A stretch of DNA of 64,000 bases from QWHO01 sp039809865 (GTDB lineage Bacteria; Vulcanimicrobiota; Xenobia; Xenobiales; QWHO01). The stretch is taken from the NCBI GenBank assembly GCA_039809865.1, contig JBDHVW010000007.1:89107-153106 (forward strand). Reading direction: 5' to 3'. A model generated the notes under the pieces. The model was not told the DNA's origin. It saw only the letters and a program-made list of their open reading frames with translations, and made no database searches. A program made the translations under genes and the position numbers. Shown here piece by piece: positions 60,333-64,000 of the stretch; position 1 is the first letter of the stretch, and each line of letters starts with the position of its first letter.

Positions 60333-61099
60333 CGGGTGACCTCCTTGAGCCTGAGGGCGGCCTGGGTGATTTGCTTGTAGAGCTCCCGGTGGTCTGGCGG
60401 CATGGCAGCGTAATGAGCGTCGATGGTGGGCCAGTCGCCACGGGCCGCGGGCCCGGTGAGGGCGTCCCTGGGGGCGTGGGTTTTGAGGTTGTCCAGGGTT
60501 CCCTGAGCCAGCGGCAGGAGCGCTTGCTGGTTGCCCGGCCACAGCTCCTCGGCCAGCGCGAAACTGACGACCAGTGAGGTGGAGATGAGAGTAGCCGCGG
60601 CGTGGTAGAGCCGGCGGTCGAGGCTTTCCACGGCCAGCGGACGTCCGCCCAGGGCTTGCACCAGGCGGGTTCCGCGTTCGATGGCGGCTTCGGGGCCCTG
60701 CAGGGTGAACGTCGCGCCCGGGAGGCGCTGGACGCCCGCCTCGGGGTTGGGCACGCTCTGGAGCGGGTGCATGGCGAGCGGCAGCTCTGCTTCCTGCAGG
60801 ACGTCGGGACCCAGGGCGCCCGACGTGTGCACGACCAGGGTGCCGGGCTTCAGGGCGGGGCGGATCTGTTGAAAGACTTCCTGCACGGCTTTATCGCTGA
60901 CGGTCAGCAGGACGAGGCTGGACTGGCTCACGGGCTCCTCGGGCCGGGGAAACGCGTTGCAGCCCAGACGCAGGGAGGCGGTCAGGGCGTGATCGTGGTT
61001 GCGGCTCCAGATACCGGCCAGGGGCCAGTTGGCGCGTGTGAGCAAGATTCCGAGCGCGGTTCCGAGCGCCCCGGTGCCCAGGATGGTGGTCGTTTCCAC
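60329..61099 (-). CDS. Rossmann/DUF2520 protein, possible ketopantoate reductase (PanG-like)
   Basis: The 256-residue protein has an N-terminal NAD(P)-binding motif ILGTGALGTALGILL (GxGxxG), VLLTVSDKAVQEV, VVHTSGALGPDVL and MHPLQSVPNP. A helical DUF2520 domain follows (RLYHAAATLISTSLVVSFALAE, TLDNLKTHAPRDALTGPAARGD). It is first in the pan operon, where a ketopantoate reductase is the missing step between PanB and PanC. DUF2520-type proteins have been proposed or shown to serve as alternative ketopantoate reductases (PanG), so the assignment is plausible, resting on context plus fold. Confidence 0.8.
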   Translation of the reverse strand: METTTILGTGALGTALGILLTRANWPLAGIWSRNHDHALTASLRLGCNAFPRPEEPVSQSSLVLLTVSDKAVQEVFQQIRPALKPGTLVVHTSGALGPDVLQEAELPLAMHPLQSVPNPEAGVQRLPGATFTLQGPEAAIERGTRLVQALGGRPLAVESLDRRLYHAAATLISTSLVVSFALAEELWPGNQQALLPLAQGTLDNLKTHAPRDALTGPAARGDWPTIDAHYAAMPPDHRELYKQITQAALRLKEVTR

Positions 61100-61332
61100 G
61101 AGGGCGCGTTCGTGGGGGGGGGATCATCCCCTCCCAACCCCCAGGAACTCCGCCGCGTCGGGCGGCCGCAAGCCTTTGGAGGGGTGCGAAACAAGCTTCT
61201 TACCCCCACGGTATGCCGCCCCCCGACGCCTCGGAGTTGAGAGGAAAGGATTTCGTGGAATCGAGAGGAACATCGTAGGGTCTGGTCCGCTTGGGGCCTG
61301 ATTGCGTATAGGACGGAGGACCTCGAGACCCC

Positions 61333-61833
61333 ATGGGAATGAGAAGGATGAAAGTGGATAAGCTGGGCATCGACCTTCTCACCCATGATCCGGTCGTGAT
61401 CCTGAAAGACCTCGAAGGCAAGCGCTACCTGCCCATCCTGATCGGCCCCTTCGAGGCCACCGCCATCGCGCTCGCGCTGGAGGGCACCCAGGTGCCCCGT
61501 CCGCTCTCGCATGACCTGATGAAGTCGATCATCGAGTCGCTGCGCGCCAAGGTGGAGAAGATCATCATCCACGACATCCAGGAGAACACGTTCTACGCCA
61601 AGGTCGTGTTGGAGACGAACGGCAGCTCGCTCGAGATCGACGCCCGTCCCTCCGACAGCATCGCCCTGGCCCTGCGCACCAACTCCCCCATCTTCGTGAG
61701 CGAGCGCATCATCCTCGAGGAGACCGTCGAGGACAAGTCCCAGACCGAGCAGCAAGACTATCAGGATTTCAAGAAGTACATCGAGGGCTTGAAGCCCAGC
61801 GACTTCCTCAAGCGCCCCGAAGCCGACAAGTAA
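61333..61833 (+). CDS. bifunctional nuclease family protein (DUF151)
   Basis: The 166-residue protein has the DUF151/BFN domain (about residues 5-135): DPVVILKDLEGKRYLPILIGPFEATAIALALEG, RPLSHDLMKSIIESL, and the conserved ARPSDSIALALRTNSPIFVSE. The C-terminus is a short charged helix. These proteins have RNase and DNase activity in plants and are widespread in bacteria with unclear roles. Several nearby in-frame ATGs exist (61333, 61339, 61348); GGAGG at 61315 favours none decisively. Confidence 0.9.
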   Translation: MGMRRMKVDKLGIDLLTHDPVVILKDLEGKRYLPILIGPFEATAIALALEGTQVPRPLSHDLMKSIIESLRAKVEKIIIHDIQENTFYAKVVLETNGSSLEIDARPSDSIALALRTNSPIFVSERIILEETVEDKSQTEQQDYQDFKKYIEGLKPSDFLKRPEADK

Positions 61834-61878
61834 GCGCGCAGTCTTTTCGTCCGCCGGGTCTACCCGGATTCGGGAGAG

Positions 61879-61897
61879 TCTACCCTTTCCGGGTAGA
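61879..61897. terminator. TCTACCC/GGGTAGA stem-loop
   Basis: A perfect 7-bp stem with a TTTCC loop lies 46 bp after the bifunctional nuclease stop, in a region with further CTACCCGG and GGTAGA half-copies (61857-61930). It could terminate transcription from either side; no T-tract. Confidence 0.4.
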
Positions 61898-61930
61898 ACG
61901 CTACCCGGAATCTACGCTTTCCAGGTAGAG

Positions 61931-62125
61931 TTAGCGGTGGCAAAGGGTGGACAGCTCGGTCAGGAAGACGGCGTTGAAGTCCGCCCGCAGAATCTGCTTT
62001 TCCGTAAAGCGCAACACGGGCATCTGGATTTCGCGCTGGCGCCTTACGTCGGGGGCGGAGTGATGTCCGGAGCCGTCGATCTCGAGATCGATCGTCCGCG
62101 ATCTTACGGCGAGTTTGCCAGAATT
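61931..62125 (-). pseudogene. remnant of a DUF559-type endonuclease gene
   Basis: Reading the minus strand after the redoxin stop gives ~65 in-frame codons ending at the TAA at 61931, with no start codon. The peptide contains TIDLEIDGSGHHS, an RRQRE stretch, PVLRFTEKQILRADFNAV and FLTELSTL. It fits the C-terminal half of DUF559/VSR-like endonucleases (E-x-DG-x-x-H, then R, then VLRF). The 5' half is gone, apparently replaced by the redoxin gene. The redoxin's stop precedes it in the same frame. Confidence 0.6.
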
Positions 62126-62635
62126 TTAACCGAGAGCTTTGAGCGCGACCTCGGCGGCGGCGTTGCCGGCTTTCTCGCCATCCGGACTGGACAGGCGATC
62201 GATCACCATCCCGTCGGGACCGACCACGGCGATATGGACGTTCTTCGCCTTGGGGTCGAAGCCGTAGCGCTCCACCAGAGTTCCGCCCCAGTCGCCCAGG
62301 ATGTAGATGCGCTGGTCCAGATCGGCCGGAGCCTCGGTGCCCTCTTTATCGAAGCGCTTCTTGGCGGACTCGATGGCTTTGTTCTGGGTTTCCTTGAGCA
62401 TCGGCGCGGCCATCATCTTGAACATCTTGGGAACGGACACGATGGTCCACATGTCGACTTTGGGGTTCTGCAAAAGCTGCATCCCGAGTGTCCGGGTGGC
62501 GTTCTTGGAGGCTTCCTGAGTGGCCTGTGAGGCGAAGACCAGCACCACCACGCGATCGCGCTTGGTGGAGAGGGTGATCGCGTTGCCGCGGGTGTCTTCC
62601 AAAGTGAAGTCGGGGGCCATCTGAGTCTGGGTCAT
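62126..62635 (-). CDS. thioredoxin-fold redoxin lacking cysteines
   Basis: This is a 169-residue protein of the AhpC/TSA or redoxin fold: MAPDFTLEDTRGNAITLS, then VVVLVFASQATQEASKN, LGDWGGTLVERYGFD and VHIAVVGPDGMVIDRL. Where family members carry the peroxidatic or CxxC cysteine, it has SQATQEAS. There is no cysteine in the whole protein, so thiol redox chemistry is excluded. ATG 62635 follows GAGGAGA by five bases. The function is unknown, perhaps a binding or chaperone role. It is divergent from the repeat-rich protein gene. Confidence 0.8.
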   Translation of the reverse strand: MTQTQMAPDFTLEDTRGNAITLSTKRDRVVVLVFASQATQEASKNATRTLGMQLLQNPKVDMWTIVSVPKMFKMMAAPMLKETQNKAIESAKKRFDKEGTEAPADLDQRIYILGDWGGTLVERYGFDPKAKNVHIAVVGPDGMVIDRLSSPDGEKAGNAAAEVALKALG

Positions 62636-62745
62636 CGCATTCTCCTCGCAGGTGTTTCGCTCGCGCGTTCTTGCCAGCGGCGGTAAACCCTGCCGTTCTT
62701 TACTCTGAAGAGGGGGGCGTGATAGCATGTCGGGAAGGGGTGTCG

Positions 62746-64000
62746 ATGGACAACATCTCGGCGGTCCGCTATACGTCTCCCTACGAGTCATCGAAGGAAA
62801 CCTCGTCGGCGGACCAGGTCGAAAAGCAGAAGAAGCTCGAGGAAGAAGCTCAGGCTACTGCTTTGGAGCTCGAGTCCCAGGCCGAGGTCGATCGCCAGCA
62901 GGCGATCGTGACGAAGCTCAAAGACCTGGCCACCAAGTGGGAGAGCATCGTCAAGGACGGCAAGGAGGGCGGCGCCCAACTCGACCGCGACGCCCAGCAG
63001 TTGATGGAAGAGATGGGGGGCCAGCCTCCGGCCGACTCCTTCACCCCCGAAAACCTGCAGGTCTTGCGCCGCCTCAGCCAGGCCACCGCCAAGCTGGTGG
63101 ACGCCGAGGAGCATCCCGCTTCAGAGCAGCAGAAGGCACAGGAAAAGCACGAATCCGAAGGCGGAAAATCCCCCGAGCCGGGCTCGCTGAACTTCGAGCT
63201 CCAGGCGCGGCGCGCGATGGCGCAGCTCCGCGAGCACCTCAAGCGCCTGAGCCCGAAGGAGGAGGAGGGCTCCGCTCCGCCTGCCCGCGAGGAGGCCACG
63301 GCCAAAGATCCCGGTGCGAATGAGCTGCCCGGCCGTTCGAGCGCTGCCGGCACCGAGCAGGCCGCCAGGTCGCCGGAGCCTCCGCCCGCTCCGCGCGCCG
63401 ACAAGCTGGCCGCCGAGGAGAAGCCGGATGCCCCCGCACCCGAGCAAGCAGGGGCACCCGAGGAGCCTCAGCCGAGCGCGACGCCCGTGGCCGAGCAGAA
63501 GACGCCGGTCGAATCTGGTCGGACCTCCGAGGCGGCCGAGGACGGGCCTCGCGAGGAGCCTCAGGCAGGACACGAGGAGCACCACGCGGCCGGTAAGGGC
63601 GCTTCGGAGCCTCCGGCGGGCCTGGTATCGGGCATGCTGCGTCCGGCGACGAAGGAAGACACGAAGAGACCGGCCGATAGCTCGGGACTGCCCGAGGAAG
63701 AGCACGAGTCGCTACTGGGCGGTAAGCCCGAGTCCAGGTCCGGCGGCCAGGGCCAGGAAGCCGGGAAGGCCGGTCCGCAGGGCCAGGAAGCCGGGAAGGC
63801 CGGTCCGCAGGGCCAGGAGCCCGGGAAGGCCGGTCCGCAGGGCCAGGAAGCCGGGAAGGCCGGTCCGCAGGGCCAGGAGCCCGGGAAGGCCGGTCCGCAG
63901 GGCCAGGAAGCCGGGAAGGCCGGTCCGCAGGGCCAGGAGACCGCGAAGGCCGGTCCGCAGGGCCAGGAGACCGCGAAGGCCGGTCCGCAGGGCCAGGAGA
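62746..64000 (+). CDS. repeat-rich acidic hypothetical protein, C-terminus cut by the window edge
   Basis: ATG 62746 follows GGGAAGGGG at five bases. The frame runs 418 codons to the window edge. An N-terminal coiled coil (about residues 20-75) is followed by a short globular segment. A long Pro/Glu/Ala-rich disordered region (about 145-335) follows, then 10-residue tandem repeats GQEAGKAGPQ from about residue 335. No signal peptide is seen. The first residues (MDNISAVRYTSPYESS) resemble the polar leader of other large proteins here only in composition. It is probably a surface-exposed or exported structural protein, which is inference. Confidence 0.65.
   Translation, partial: MDNISAVRYTSPYESSKETSSADQVEKQKKLEEEAQATALELESQAEVDRQQAIVTKLKDLATKWESIVKDGKEGGAQLDRDAQQLMEEMGGQPPADSFTPENLQVLRRLSQATAKLVDAEEHPASEQQKAQEKHESEGGKSPEPGSLNFELQARRAMAQLREHLKRLSPKEEEGSAPPAREEATAKDPGANELPGRSSAAGTEQAARSPEPPPAPRADKLAAEEKPDAPAPEQAGAPEEPQPSATPVAEQKTPVESGRTSEAAEDGPREEPQAGHEEHHAAGKGASEPPAGLVSGMLRPATKEDTKRPADSSGLPEEEHESLLGGKPESRSGGQGQEAGKAGPQGQEAGKAGPQGQEPGKAGPQGQEAGKAGPQGQEPGKAGPQGQEAGKAGPQGQETAKAGPQGQETAKAGPQGQE
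63751..64000 (+). repeat. 30-bp in-frame tandem repeat
   Basis: Eight full 30-bp units (63751-63990) and a partial ninth encode Q-E-A/P/T-G/A-K-A-G-P-Q-G. Units vary only at codons for residues 3-4, indicating recent expansion. The array continues past the window. Confidence 0.95.

Noticed and set aside
59520..60542. PanB with a 70-residue N-terminal extension
   Set aside because: The extension lies within the DUF2520 gene and GTG 60332 has a near-consensus Shine-Dalgarno at the family's normal start.
61937..62530. 197-codon plus-strand opening over the redoxin gene
   Set aside because: It is antisense to the redoxin gene and the DUF559 remnant, both of which read as real protein sequence.

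Overview
The window is GC-rich bacterial chromosome, densely packed on both strands, with many start/stop overlaps of 1-20 bases. No rRNA, tRNA, CRISPR array or insertion sequence was seen. The mix suggests a free-living, oxygen-exposed bacterium from a poorly sampled lineage: a futalosine-pathway menaquinone gene (mqnD), Fe/Mn superoxide dismutase, lipoyl synthase, pantothenate genes, PilZ, FHA and eukaryote-type Ser/Thr kinase signalling, very large hybrid histidine kinases, and several large proteins with no recognisable family. I cannot assign a phylum from the sequence alone. A deep-branching phylum of the Eremiobacterota/Armatimonadota kind would fit, but that is a guess.

Layout. 1-8 kb: an FHA protein (cut by the left edge), GTPase HflX, a tiny membrane protein, two PilZ-type proteins around a HExxH metallopeptidase-like protein, and a Ser/Thr kinase-histidine kinase-receiver-HPt fusion. 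8-16 kb: SOD, a shortened YgfK-like iron-sulfur oxidoreductase, a PilZ protein, a Phd/PIN toxin-antitoxin pair, an HtrA protease, mqnD, nth and a lipoprotein. 16-22 kb: an NTF2-like protein, a polymorphic toxin type 44 protein followed by a secreted protein, an unknown protein carrying a C-terminal VGG tail, and a GH3 glycosidase. 22-30 kb: a four-gene signalling operon (response regulator, two hybrid kinases, receiver-Ser/Thr kinase). 30-41 kb: a Uma2 protein, a repetitive GSPG protein, lipA, a 1154-residue unknown, an acyltransferase, a fatty acid hydroxylase-like protein, a LON-domain protein, and IolD with an APC permease. 41-49 kb: a secreted protein, an OmpR-type two-component pair, a TPM-like membrane protein and a SulP transporter. 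48-55 kb: a head-to-head pair of 1203- and 1014-residue paralogues. 55-64 kb: a MntA/HepT pair, a YidC paralogue, an ATP-grasp protein, a large GCGTACGC repeat array, the pan operon, a bifunctional nuclease, a DUF559 remnant, a cysteine-free redoxin and a repeat-rich protein cut by the right edge.

The most original signals are four. (1) A C-terminal tail built on V-I/V-V-G-G-V/I is shared by three otherwise unannotatable proteins, two of them divergently encoded paralogues. (2) A nearly identical 17-bp, 11-bp-phased site lies upstream of both the two-component operon and the SulP gene and may define a small regulon. (3) A 0.5-kb array contains 17 copies of CGTACGC in 18-bp units beside a signal-peptide ORF. 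(4) Several proteins keep their family fold but lack the family's catalytic residues (an SDR, a redoxin, a histidine kinase domain). Short heptamer tandem repeats punctuate three intergenic gaps.
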